Part shown: piece by piece, positions 1 through 8,042 of the stretch | Position numbering within the stretch: the first letter of the stretch is position 1 | How the letters are laid out: every line of letters starts with the position of its first letter | Source of the DNA: Myxococcales bacterium | GTDB lineage: Bacteria; Myxococcota; Myxococcia; Myxococcales; Myxococcaceae | Assembly (NCBI GenBank): GCA_003153055.1 | Contig: PMBV01000493.1 | Location: forward strand, 1-12,296 | Length of the DNA stretch: 12,296 nucleotides | Reading direction: 5' to 3' | The notes under the pieces: generated by a model | Seen by the model: the letters and a program-made list of their open reading frames with translations, nothing else | The model's database searches: none | Told to the model about the DNA's origin: nothing | Made by a program: the position numbers and the translations under genes

Positions 1-1490
1 AGGACGTTGGCGTCGACCGCGATGCCGAGCGTGAGGACGAAGCCCGCGATGCCGGGGAGCGTAAGGGTCCCCCCAAAGGCGGCGAGACCTCCGAGGATGA
101 GCGCCCCGTTGAGGACCAGCGCGACGTCGGCGACGAGCCCCGAGCCCCGGTAGTAGAAACCCATGAAGAAGACGACCAGCGCCAGCCCCACCATGACGGC
201 CAGGGCCCCCTTGCGGATCAGCTCGTCTCCGAGCGAGGCGCCGACCTGGCGGATCTCACCTGGCGTCACTGGAGCCGGCAGCGCGCCAGCCTTCAGCGCC
301 AGGGCGAGCATCTGCGCCTTCTGGAGATCGTTCGAGCGACCCATGGTGATGCGGCCGGATCCTCCGCCGATCTTCTCCTGGATCGTCGGCGCCATCACGA
401 TGTTCTCGTCCAGCACGATGGCCATGCGCTTGTTGACGTTCTTCGCGGTCAGCTCCTCGAACTCGCGGGCGCCGGTCGCGTCGAACTGGAAGTTCACCTG
501 CACCCGATTGGTGTTGGTGTCTCGGCTCGCCTCCGCGCCGGTGAGGCTCTCGCCGGTCACCGGAACCGCCTTCGACACCAGGTAGGTGTAGTACTTGAGG
601 CACTTCTTGCCCTTGTCGGCCTCGACGCAGTGGAGCAGCACCTGCTTGCCCTCGGGCGCCTTGTCCTTCAGGTAGCTGGTGAGCGCCTCGCGGTCAGTGC
701 CCTCGAGGTACGGCCGGGGCGGCGAGCTGGCGTCGTCGTCGGTCGTGCCCAGGGTGATGCCGCTGTTCTCTGGCGGAGGCGTCTGAGTGAAGGCGGTCTT
801 GAACACCTCGGGGTTCTCGTCGAGCAGCCTGAACTCGAGCTGGGCAGTGGTGCCGATGAGCTCCTTGGCCTGCTCCGGGTCAGACTGGCCCGGCAGCGAG
901 ACCTGGATGGAGTCGTTGCCCAGCTTGCGAACGTCGACCTCGGCCACGCCCCACTTGTCGATGCGCTTGCGGATGACGAGCATCGCCTGATCGACCGCCT
1001 CGCTCATGAGGTACTCGACTTGGGCATCGTTGAGCTTGAGCGTCAACACCCCGCCGCTGCGAGACTCCTTGCTGAAGTCGCGGTAGGTCTCGAGGAGCTC
1101 CTTCTCGATGGCGTCCATGGTCGCCGGGTCCTGCGCGGTCAGGGTGACCAGGAGCTTGTCGATGTCGGTGGAGGCGGTGATCACCCCGAGCTTCTTCTGC
1201 TCGACCCAGCTCACCATCTGCATCGCCTGCCGCTCGGCGCGCTTCGTCAGGGCGGTCTTGGTGTCGACCCTCATCACCATGTGGATGCCGCCCTGCAGGT
1301 CCAGCCCGAGCGACAGGCGGTACTTCGCGGGAGGCGCCCAGCGAGGCAGGACCTCGGCGAGCTTCTTCAGGTTGTTGCGGTCGGCTCGATCCAGGACGAA
1401 GAAGGAGTAGTAGCTCGGCACCAAGAGCCACACCGTCCCGAACGTCACCGTCAGGATGAGGACGAGCCGCGTGTACCAGGTGCGGTCCAT
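1..1490 (-). CDS. secD: SecD, protein translocase subunit (partial, 3' end outside window)
   Basis: SecD works with SecF and YajC in the inner membrane. It uses the proton-motive force to help pull substrates through SecYEG on the periplasmic side. The window holds 496 codons plus two bases; the C-terminus lies beyond the left edge. Visible features are an N-terminal membrane helix (about residues 8-25), the family motif LGLDLQGG (61-68), a long periplasmic region with IRKRIDKWG and a LPG turn, and then several C-terminal hydrophobic helices (nt ~10-215). The last residues, GIAVDANVL, match the conserved RND-type SecD helix. ATG at 1490 is chosen because AGGAG lies 8 nt upstream and only two bases separate it from the yajC stop, which implies translational coupling. 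secF would be expected to follow outside the window. Two cysteines (C288, C297) sit in the periplasmic domain. Identification is secure; a frameshift outside the window cannot be excluded. Confidence 0.96.
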   Translation of the reverse strand, partial: MDRTWYTRLVLILTVTFGTVWLLVPSYYSFFVLDRADRNNLKKLAEVLPRWAPPAKYRLSLGLDLQGGIHMVMRVDTKTALTKRAERQAMQMVSWVEQKKLGVITASTDIDKLLVTLTAQDPATMDAIEKELLETYRDFSKESRSGGVLTLKLNDAQVEYLMSEAVDQAMLVIRKRIDKWGVAEVDVRKLGNDSIQVSLPGQSDPEQAKELIGTTAQLEFRLLDENPEVFKTAFTQTPPPENSGITLGTTDDDASSPPRPYLEGTDREALTSYLKDKAPEGKQVLLHCVEADKGKKCLKYYTYLVSKAVPVTGESLTGAEASRDTNTNRVQVNFQFDATGAREFEELTAKNVNKRMAIVLDENIVMAPTIQEKIGGGSGRITMGRSNDLQKAQMLALALKAGALPAPVTPGEIRQVGASLGDELIRKGALAVMVGLALVVFFMGFYYRGSGLVADVALVLNGALILGGLAAFGGTLTLPGIAGFVLTLGIAVDANV

Positions 1491-1492
1491 CG

Positions 1493-1855
1493 TCACTTCT
1501 CCTCTTTCTTGGCCTCTGATGCCTCTGCCTTGCTGTCCGACTTCGCCTCGACCTTGGGCTCGGGGATCTTGCTCTGGATCGACTGCTTCAAGACCCGAAT
1601 CTTAGTGCCCTGGCCGATGTCCAAGGTGATGACCTTGTCATCCACCGAGACGATCCGCGCCAAGATGCCGCCGGTCGTCACGACGTCGTCCCCCTTCTTG
1701 AGAGAGGACAGAAGAGACTGGGTCTCCTTGGCCTGCTTCTGCTGGGGGCGAATGACCAGCAGGTACATGATGACCAGCGTCCCGACGATGGGGATCAACA
1801 TGCCCCGTGCGTCGAACGGAGAGGCCTGCGCAAAGATGACCGGAAGGCTGAGCAT
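1493..1855 (-). CDS. yajC: YajC, Sec translocon accessory subunit
   Basis: YajC is a small single-span inner-membrane protein that associates with SecDF in the holotranslocon. The 120-residue product has a short periplasmic N-terminus, one membrane helix (about 19-36) ending in the family signature IRPQQKQ (35-41), then the conserved cytoplasmic segment with LKKGDDVVTTGGI (52-64) and a charged Lys/Glu/Ala-rich tail. It lies directly before secD, with 2 bases between stop and start. The start is uncertain: ATG at 1855 gives a normal YajC length, and an in-frame ATG at 1876 would add seven residues. Neither has a strong Shine-Dalgarno. The frame stays open further upstream into tgt, but that stretch does not look like YajC. 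The gap to the tgt stop is 79 bases. The C-terminal tail is somewhat longer than in the roughly 110-residue E. coli protein. Confidence 0.93.
   Translation of the reverse strand: MLSLPVIFAQASPFDARGMLIPIVGTLVIMYLLVIRPQQKQAKETQSLLSSLKKGDDVVTTGGILARIVSVDDKVITLDIGQGTKIRVLKQSIQSKIPEPKVEAKSDSKAEASEAKKEEK
1499..1504 (-). promoter_or_regulatory. Ribosome binding site of secD
   Basis: On the minus strand GAGGAG lies inside the last codons of yajC, 8 nt before the secD ATG at 1490. It fixes the secD start and supports coupled translation with yajC. Confidence 0.75.
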
Positions 1856-1934
1856 AGCGTTCAAGGGACCGCGCATATAGCCGGCATGGGGGGCAGCGGC
1901 AAGCAACCCATATGGAAACCGCGGTAAATGCGCC

Positions 1935-3116
<1,182 letters not shown>

Positions 3117-3141
3117 CTACTAGCCAAAGGCGCCCGAGGCG

Positions 3142-4221
3142 TCACGAACCGGCGCCAATGAACATCGAATCGCCGTAGCTGAAGAACCGGTACCGCTCCT
3201 GCACTGCCAGCGCGTAGGCCTCGAGGGTCCGCTCGCGGCCGAGGAAGGCGCTCACCAGCATGAGCAACGTCGAGCGAGGGAGGTGGAAGTTCGTGACGAG
3301 CCCGTCGACCACGCGGAACCGGAACCCCGGCGTAATGAAGAGCTGGGTGTCGACGCGGCCCGAGCGCACCACCTGCTCGTCGTCGGCCAGGGACTCCAGC
3401 GCGCGGACCACCGTCGTCCCCACGGCGATGATCCGCCGGCCCTCTCGTCGCGCCGCCCGGAGCGCGGTGGCGGTCTCCTCGGGTACCTCACACCGCTCGG
3501 CGTGCATTCGATGGCTGGAGAGGTCGCCTTCGCGCACGGGGAGGAACGTGCCGGGCCCAACCTCCAGCGTCACGAAGCGACGCTCAATGCCGCGCGCCTC
3601 CAGCTGGTCGAAGAGGGCCTGGGTGAAGTGCAGCCCAGCCGTGGGCGCCGCCACCGAGCCCTTTTGGCGCGCGTAGACGGTCTGGTAGCGCTCATCGTCG
3701 CCGGCGTCAGGGCCGCGGGTGATGTAGGGAGGGAGCGGCAGCCGCCCGGCTCGCCTCAGGGCGCTCTCGAGCGTGGGGAGGTCGGAGGTGAAACACACCC
3801 GGTACTCGCCGCCCCCCTCGTCGGACCGAACCACCGCGCCCAGCCCGCCCTCGAAGACCAGCGCGGTGCCGGGCTTGAAGCCCTTCGACGCCTGGCCCAG
3901 GCAAACCCACGTCGAGCCCTCGGCCCGGCCCTCGAGCGCGACGGCCGTCTCTTCGGTGACCGCGGCGGGCCGCACCAACAGGAGCTCGGCTCTGCCTCCG
4001 GTGGCCACCTTGTGCCCGACCAACCGGGCGGGGATGACGCGCGAGTCGTTGAACACCAACACGTCGCCCCGGCGGAGGAGCTCGGGGAGCTCGCGGAACT
4101 GCCGGTGCTGCATGGGCCCACGCGGGTCGACGTGGAGGAGCCGCGAAGCATCTCGAGCCGCCGAGGGCACCTGGGCGATGAGCTCGGGGGGGAGGTGGTA
4201 CTCGAAGTCGGAGGTCTGCAC
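3142..4221 (-). CDS. queA: S-adenosylmethionine:tRNA ribosyltransferase-isomerase
   Basis: QueA transfers and isomerises the ribosyl group of SAM onto preQ1 at position 34 of tRNA to give epoxyqueuosine; it acts after Tgt in the cytoplasm. The 359-residue product matches the usual length (E. coli about 356). Visible family blocks are the N-terminal DFEYHLPPELIAQ, VFNDSRVIPARL (56-67), LPPYI (163-167), GSVAAPTAGLHFT (188-200), VGPGTFLPVR (221-230), NFHLPRSTLLMLVSAF (311-326) and YRFFSYGDSM (344-353). The start is GTG at 4221. An in-frame TGA occurs only six codons upstream and no ATG lies between, so this start is forced and agrees with the E. coli N-terminus. The Shine-Dalgarno is weak. A GAGGAG lies about 20 bases upstream, which may limit translation or imply coupling to the SpoIID-type gene that ends 38 bases before. 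The protein appears complete. Confidence 0.97.
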   Translation of the reverse strand: MQTSDFEYHLPPELIAQVPSAARDASRLLHVDPRGPMQHRQFRELPELLRRGDVLVFNDSRVIPARLVGHKVATGGRAELLLVRPAAVTEETAVALEGRAEGSTWVCLGQASKGFKPGTALVFEGGLGAVVRSDEGGGEYRVCFTSDLPTLESALRRAGRLPLPPYITRGPDAGDDERYQTVYARQKGSVAAPTAGLHFTQALFDQLEARGIERRFVTLEVGPGTFLPVREGDLSSHRMHAERCEVPEETATALRAARREGRRIIAVGTTVVRALESLADDEQVVRSGRVDTQLFITPGFRFRVVDGLVTNFHLPRSTLLMLVSAFLGRERTLEAYALAVQERYRFFSYGDSMFIGAGS

Positions 4222-4259
4222 GGCGGGCGAGCGGTATCACTCCTCGGCAGTGCGAGTCA

Positions 4260-5324
4260 TCACTCGTACAGCACCTGCAGCTCGGTGCCGGGGTAGTAGT
4301 GGAGGAGGATCTTCCGGTAGTCCCACCCCTTCTCGGCGTACATCCTCGCTCCCCACTGGCACAGCCCGGCGCCGTGGCCAAACCCCCGGCCCTGCACCAC
4401 CCACCCGTCGCGGTGCTTCTCCACGTCGAAGGTCAGGCTCTTGAGCTGCGAATAGCCGAGCTTCTCGCGAAACGTCACCGCGTCGAGGGTCTTCGCCCCC
4501 ACCGTGACCCGCACCGCCCGACCTGTGCGGGTGCGGCCTTGGACCTCGAGCGGGCCCTTCGGCGCCCCCAGGGCTGAGAGCTCCTTGGCACCAAGCGTGA
4601 GGGTCCAGTGGCTGGTCGAGAGCTGGCCACATGGGCAGTCGACCGGCTGCAGGTAGGGCAAGTCGCGGCCCAGGGCGTCCGCTCCCGACTCCGTCCGCCC
4701 GCCGCACGAGGCGTGGAAATAGGCCTCGATGGGCTGGAGCATCCACGTCAGCACCTCTCCTCGGGTCGCCTGCACGGCCTGCCGGGTGCGCCCCTCCTCC
4801 GCGCTCAAGCCGCGGTACACCTGGCTCAAGACCGACGAGCCGAGGTGAAAGGGCTGCCCGTACTGCTCGAGCTTCCTGCTCAACGCGTAGGTCCGCGCCG
4901 CCACCGCCTGGGCCTTGAGGGCCTCGAGGGGGAAGGACGGGGGCATCTCGCCGCCCAACACGCCGACCAGGTAGTCCTCGAGGGGAATGACGTTCACCAC
5001 CTGCAGCCTGGAGTGGGCCTTGGCCACCACCACGTCGCCGCGCACCCGCACGCCATTGACCGAGACGGGCCCAAGAGGGCGAATGCGGATCGACTCGCCT
5101 TCCTGAGGAGCGCGGTCGACGCTGAGGTGATTGTCGAGCAGCGACACCGTCACTCGCTGCTTCCCCAGCGACGCGAAGACCGCCTCGTCGGAGTCCTCCC
5201 CAGCGCTCAGGCCCTGGCCCTCGATGACCGCCGTCGCCGCTTCGGGGCCCACGGCGATCCGCATCGTTTCGGCTCCGAGCCCGGGGACCGCGGACAGGAA
5301 GATCGCCACCCACAGCGCTCGCAC
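4260..5324 (-). CDS. Exported SpoIID/LytB-domain protein (probable peptidoglycan lytic enzyme)
   Basis: SpoIID-family proteins bind and cleave glycan strands of peptidoglycan, preferring strands stripped of stem peptides. GTG at 5324 gives 354 residues beginning with a plausible signal peptide (hydrophobic ALWVAIFLSAVPG, likely cleavage after GLGA at residue 18), so export is expected. The SpoIID core is clear: PLEDYLVGVLGGEMPPSFPL (114-133), with E126 at the position equivalent to the catalytic acid; LKAQAVAARTYA (136-147); FHASCGGRT (203-211); and GFGHGAGLCQWGA (314-326), followed by the usual YPGTEL ending. C207, C230 and C232 with H204 could form a metal site, by analogy with zinc-binding clostridial SpoIID. 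The frame is open up to 5603, but that extension is low-complexity and would bury the signal peptide, so the shorter start is preferred; its ribosome site is weak. It lies 38 bases before queA. SpoIID was named from endospore formers, but its domain also occurs in non-endospore bacteria. Confidence 0.9.
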   Translation of the reverse strand: MRALWVAIFLSAVPGLGAETMRIAVGPEAATAVIEGQGLSAGEDSDEAVFASLGKQRVTVSLLDNHLSVDRAPQEGESIRIRPLGPVSVNGVRVRGDVVVAKAHSRLQVVNVIPLEDYLVGVLGGEMPPSFPLEALKAQAVAARTYALSRKLEQYGQPFHLGSSVLSQVYRGLSAEEGRTRQAVQATRGEVLTWMLQPIEAYFHASCGGRTESGADALGRDLPYLQPVDCPCGQLSTSHWTLTLGAKELSALGAPKGPLEVQGRTRTGRAVRVTVGAKTLDAVTFREKLGYSQLKSLTFDVEKHRDGWVVQGRGFGHGAGLCQWGARMYAEKGWDYRKILLHYYPGTELQVLYE

Positions 5325-5374
5325 CCGCCGATGCTCACGGAGGGGCGGCCGAGAGGCAACTTTTTGAACACGCC

Positions 5375-5533
5375 TCAGGCCTCGGACGGCGCCAACACCA
5401 TCGCCAGTTGCTTGGCTTGCGACTCCGAGGTGCAGCGGTATTCCTGCACCTTGCCGTTGGGCTGCTCCACTCGAACCAGCCACAGGTCCTCGTACCTGAC
5501 GAGCTTGGGCTTCGGCTGGGTCTCGCGACTCAT
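5375..5533 (-). CDS. Small conserved-looking hypothetical protein (52 aa)
   Basis: I recognise no family. The frame runs from ATG at 5533 to TGA at 5375 and encodes 52 residues beginning MSRETQPKPKLVRYEDLWLV and ending MVLAPSEA. About 46 of its 52 sense codons end in G or C, the same bias as the surrounding genes, which supports real coding. The composition is that of a small soluble alpha/beta protein (RYEDLWLVRVEQPNGKVQEYRC reads as strand-turn-strand, then a short helix SESQAKQLAMVL). There is no signal peptide and no membrane helix. One cysteine follows EYR. It starts 50 bases before the SpoIID-type gene on the same strand and may be the first gene of that operon. The Shine-Dalgarno is poor (GAGAGG about 16 bases upstream). 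A longer in-frame extension of the SpoIID gene would overlap it in another frame, but I judge that extension non-coding. A role cannot be assigned. Confidence 0.65.
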   Translation of the reverse strand: MSRETQPKPKLVRYEDLWLVRVEQPNGKVQEYRCTSESQAKQLAMVLAPSEA

Positions 5534-5684
5534 ACCACTGGATGAAGCACCTCTCGTGCCGAGGCATTTGTTCGTCTTTCGTGGGCCTTGAGTCCAACCT
5601 CATGGGGTCGCCAGGGGCCCTCGCACTTTTTCAATTGGAACTTTTTGCGAGGTCCAACTCAGGGCAGAAGTACGTTGACGCGCG
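5534..5684. promoter_or_regulatory. Divergent intergenic region with A/T-rich island
   Basis: These 151 bases separate the starts of two divergent transcription units, so promoters for both should lie here. An A/T-rich patch at 5624-5648 (two ACTTTTT runs flanking CAATTG) stands out from the GC-rich surroundings. The sequence GTCCAAC(C)TCA occurs at 5592-5602 and again at 5652-5661. An inverted pair, TTGGA (5635-5639) and TCCAA (5653-5657), lies between the second copy and the island. On the minus strand both direct repeats read as TTGGAC, resembling a -35 element. I could not find a convincing -10 partner for either strand, so no exact promoter is assigned. Confidence 0.45.
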
Positions 5685-6143
5685 ATGACACCAGCCGCGC
5701 TCCTGGCCGCGTTCAAGCAGATGTCACCTCGAGGCGCGCAGGTCATCGAGCGGGCCGCGCTCGACGGCCTGAGCCTGGGTCAGCTCGCCCAGCTCTACGG
5801 AGTGACGGAGCAGGCCGCGGCCATCTTGGTGATGCGATCGGTCCGGGAGCTCGACGCTGCCCTCGCGGGGCGCGCTTCGTCTCCCCTCCCCTTCGAAACC
5901 GAGCTGGCGACCATGCCGGAGTTCCTCGAGGGCTGGGCGACTCGTTCCATCGTCGGCCCGGCGACGACGTTGGTGGCCTCGACCGCGATGCGCGAGGAGC
6001 TCAAGGCCGCGCTCACTGCCGCGGCCAATGCCGAGGCCGCGACGCCAAGGCGCAGGCATGAGCGATGGATTCGGTGGGCGGCCATCGCGCTCATCGTCGC
6101 CGCGTCGGCCTATCTCTACTGGCGCGACCTGGCGCGCCCCTGA
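5685..6143 (+). CDS. Sigma-region-4-like HTH protein with C-terminal membrane anchor
   Basis: The 152-residue protein has no family name I can give. Its first 60 residues resemble sigma-70 region 4: a helix ending VIERAALDGLSLGQLAQLYGV (20-40), then a recognition-like helix TEQAAAILVMRSVRELDAAL (41-60). This is the pattern of ECF sigma-factor DNA-binding domains, but no region 2 is present, so it is not a complete sigma factor. The middle (61-118) is Ala/Glu-rich and probably helical. RRRHERWIR (122-130) is a basic stop-transfer-like segment, followed by one hydrophobic helix, WAAIALIVAASAYLYW (131-146), near the C-terminus. This suggests a cytoplasmic HTH tethered to the inner membrane by its tail. 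ATG at 5685 is the first ATG of the frame that keeps the HTH intact; its ribosome site is weak. It is transcribed away from the queA/tgt/sec operon and lies 47 bases before the next plus-strand gene. DNA binding is inference from the pattern. Confidence 0.8.
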   Translation: MTPAALLAAFKQMSPRGAQVIERAALDGLSLGQLAQLYGVTEQAAAILVMRSVRELDAALAGRASSPLPFETELATMPEFLEGWATRSIVGPATTLVASTAMREELKAALTAAANAEAATPRRRHERWIRWAAIALIVAASAYLYWRDLARP

Positions 6144-6190
6144 CGTGGCGTGCACCACCCACCAGTCGGTGCGCGAGGTACACTGGCACC

Positions 6191-6754
6191 ATGGAGACGC
6201 TCATCCTCGCCCTTGCGCTCTCGACCGAACCGAGCCCCCAAGAGGCCGCGGCCATCCAGCACGACCTGGCGAAGGCACAAGCGGCCATCGACACACGGTA
6301 CGGCCACAAGAGGCCCTTGGAGCTCCCCAACGAGACCCGCCAAGCGCTCATTCGCGAGCAGGCCGAGGCCGAACGGCGAGTGCTCGAGGCGCACGCCGTG
6401 TCGACGAAAGACTGGGTGAGGAGCCAAGCCCGCCGCGACCGCGCAGCTCAAGCAGAGGTCAAGCGCGAGCTGGCGGCACTCGTCGAGAAAGAGAAGAGCG
6501 CCGAGGCACAGAAGCCGGAAGGCGGCGAGGGGAAGCCCGTCACCGTGCAGCGGGGCTTTGGAGAACACGCTCCCGTCGCGCTCGAAGAAGCCCCAGTGCA
6601 CGACGGCACGGTGGCCGTGGAGAGGGGACTCCCGCCTGAGGTCCAGGAGGAGACCGACCTCTTGGCCGATCACGACCGCCTCGAGGCCTCGGGGGACTCC
6701 ACCGGCAAGAGCTCGGCGGCCCAGCGCAAAGCAAGGGCCGAGAAGGGCCGATGA
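6191..6754 (+). CDS. Hypothetical charged, helix-rich protein
   Basis: I do not recognise this family. ATG at 6191 is preceded by GAGGT 11 bases upstream and gives 187 residues; the frame is open earlier, but that part overlaps the preceding gene in another frame and looks non-coding. The N-terminus (METLILALALSTEPSPQ) is a short hydrophobic run without basic residues, so it is at best an atypical signal peptide. Residues about 18-105 are rich in Ala, Glu, Arg, Lys and Gln and should form long amphipathic, perhaps coiled-coil, helices. The rest is acidic and probably disordered, ending in a Lys/Arg-rich tail. The gene follows the HTH/membrane protein by 47 bases and may be co-expressed. Its stop is 10 bases from the stop of the convergent kamA-like gene. 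Third-position bias agrees with coding. Possibilities include a periplasmic structural or scaffold protein, but nothing in the sequence decides this. Confidence 0.72.
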   Translation: METLILALALSTEPSPQEAAAIQHDLAKAQAAIDTRYGHKRPLELPNETRQALIREQAEAERRVLEAHAVSTKDWVRSQARRDRAAQAEVKRELAALVEKEKSAEAQKPEGGEGKPVTVQRGFGEHAPVALEEAPVHDGTVAVERGLPPEVQEETDLLADHDRLEASGDSTGKSSAAQRKARAEKGR

Positions 6755-6764
6755 AGAGCGGCGC

Positions 6765-8000
6765 TCAGCGACGCTGCCAGACCTCGTCGTAGGGACAGCT
6801 GCAATCGGCCTCTCTCGGCTCGGGGTAGAGGTACCGGCCGCCCTGGTAGCTCCGCAGCGCCGTCTGGTGCGCCTCCGTCTCGAGGACGTAGTTCGGTTGC
6901 AGCGTGACCTTTCCGCCTCCGCCCGGGAGGTCGACCGCGAAGTGGGGAACCGCGAGACCCGTGGTCCAGCCCCTGAGCTGCTCGATGATCTCCACCCCCT
7001 TGGCCAGCGGGGTGCGGAAGTGCTCGCAGCCCTCGGCGAGGTCCATCTGGTGGAGGTAGTAGGGTCGAACCCGCATCGACAGACAGGCGTGGTTGAGCTC
7101 GCGAATGATCCGAGCGTCGGAGTTGAGCCGCCGCATCAGCACCGTCTGGTTCTCCACGGGAACCCCGTGGTCCACCAACAGCTCGCAGGCGCGCCGAGAC
7201 TCGGCAGTCACCTCTTTGGGGTGATTGAAGTGAGTCACGACGAAGAGCGGAGCAAAGCGCCGGAGGAGCCTCGCCATGGCCTCGGTGACGCGCATGGGGA
7301 GCGTGACCGGCACCCGTGTGCCGACGCGAATCATCTCGACGTGAGGAATCGACCGCAGCGGCGCCAGGAGCTCCTCGAGCCGCTCGTCAGACAGGAGGAG
7401 CGGATCGCCGCCCGAGATCAGCACGTCGCGGACCCCAGGGTGACTTCGAACGTAGTCGAGGCCGGCCTTGAGTTCGCCCCGGCTCAGCTCGACCTCTCCG
7501 CCTTTGGTGAGCCGCCGTCGAGTGCAGTGTCGGCAGTAGACCGAGCAGGCGTCGGTCGCGAGGAACAGCACCCGATCGGGGTACTTGTGGACGATGGCCT
7601 GCACTGGTCGGTGAGCGTCCTCCCCCAGTGGGTCCTTGAGCTCGCCCTCGGCTCGTCGCGCCTCGGCCCGACGGGGGACCGCCTGCATCCGCACCGGGCA
7701 CAGTGGATGATCGGGGTCGACCAGCGAGAGGTAGTACGGCGAAATGCCGAGACGGAAGAGCGCCGCCGTCTCGTCGAGGCCCGCCCGCTCGTCGTCGTCG
7801 AGCGGTAACGCACGGCTGAGCGCCGCCGGGTCGCGCACGGCGTGGCGCTGCTGCCACCGCCAATCGCCCCACTGCTCGTCGGTCGCCTCGGGGAACAGCG
7901 CTCGGCGTCGCGCGGAGGAGTCGGTGGGCCGAGCAGGCACGGCTCGTCGCTCCGGGGGCGTCGGGGGCCCAAGTCGTGCGTCGCTCAGCTCGAGGCTCAC
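6765..8000 (-). CDS. kamA: Lysine 2,3-aminomutase (KamA/AblA type), radical SAM and PLP enzyme
   Basis: Lysine 2,3-aminomutase moves the alpha-amino group of L-lysine to C3 to make beta-lysine, using a 4Fe-4S cluster, SAM and PLP. The 411-residue product aligns along nearly the whole classical enzyme. It has an N-terminal W-rich block (WGDWRWQQRHAV), the cluster motif CSVYCRHC (C152, C156, C159) followed by TRRR, SGGDPLLL (196-203), and YLHQMDLAEGCEHFRT (315-330) with D320. VDLPGGGGKV (356-365) carries D357 and the PLP-binding K364. D320 and D357 correspond to the two Asp residues that hold the lysine side-chain amine in clostridial KamA, so lysine is the best substrate guess. The C-terminus keeps only part of the Cys cluster (C400, C402). 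The start is GTG at 8000 with AAGGG six bases upstream; residues 1-35 are a Pro/Arg-rich extension. It lies 42 bases after the second KamA-like gene. An EpmB role (EF-P modification) is the main alternative, but EpmB is shorter. Confidence 0.88.
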   Translation of the reverse strand: MSLELSDARLGPPTPPERRAVPARPTDSSARRRALFPEATDEQWGDWRWQQRHAVRDPAALSRALPLDDDERAGLDETAALFRLGISPYYLSLVDPDHPLCPVRMQAVPRRAEARRAEGELKDPLGEDAHRPVQAIVHKYPDRVLFLATDACSVYCRHCTRRRLTKGGEVELSRGELKAGLDYVRSHPGVRDVLISGGDPLLLSDERLEELLAPLRSIPHVEMIRVGTRVPVTLPMRVTEAMARLLRRFAPLFVVTHFNHPKEVTAESRRACELLVDHGVPVENQTVLMRRLNSDARIIRELNHACLSMRVRPYYLHQMDLAEGCEHFRTPLAKGVEIIEQLRGWTTGLAVPHFAVDLPGGGGKVTLQPNYVLETEAHQTALRSYQGGRYLYPEPREADCSCPYDEVWQRR

Positions 8001-8042
8001 GAGGGGCCCTTACCGCAACGGCGGGTGGGCATCAAAGCCCGC

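Noticed and set aside
630..1880. Long plus-strand open frame opposite secD/yajC, and similar ones at 2037-3161, 3283-4296, 4608-5591, 6558-7808, 8589-9470 and 11085-12260
   Set aside because: These are antisense to clearly identified genes and arise from high GC content with few stop codons. Their translations are His/Arg/Leu/Glu-rich with no recognisable domain.
5353..5376. GAGGC ... GCCTC inverted repeat after the small ORF, as a terminator or attenuator
   Set aside because: A five-base stem with a 14-base loop and no T-tract after the stem on the minus strand is too weak.
5325..5603. N-terminal extension of the SpoIID-type gene to an ATG at 5603
   Set aside because: The added 93 residues have no domain, would place the signal peptide inside the protein, and overlap the better-supported 52-codon ORF in another frame.
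6752..6776. Nested short palindromes (GAGCG-G-CGCTC and CAGCG-A-CGCTG) between the convergent stops, as a bidirectional terminator
   Set aside because: The loops are a single base, the stems effectively very short, and no T-run follows on either strand; most such short GC palindromes are expected by composition.
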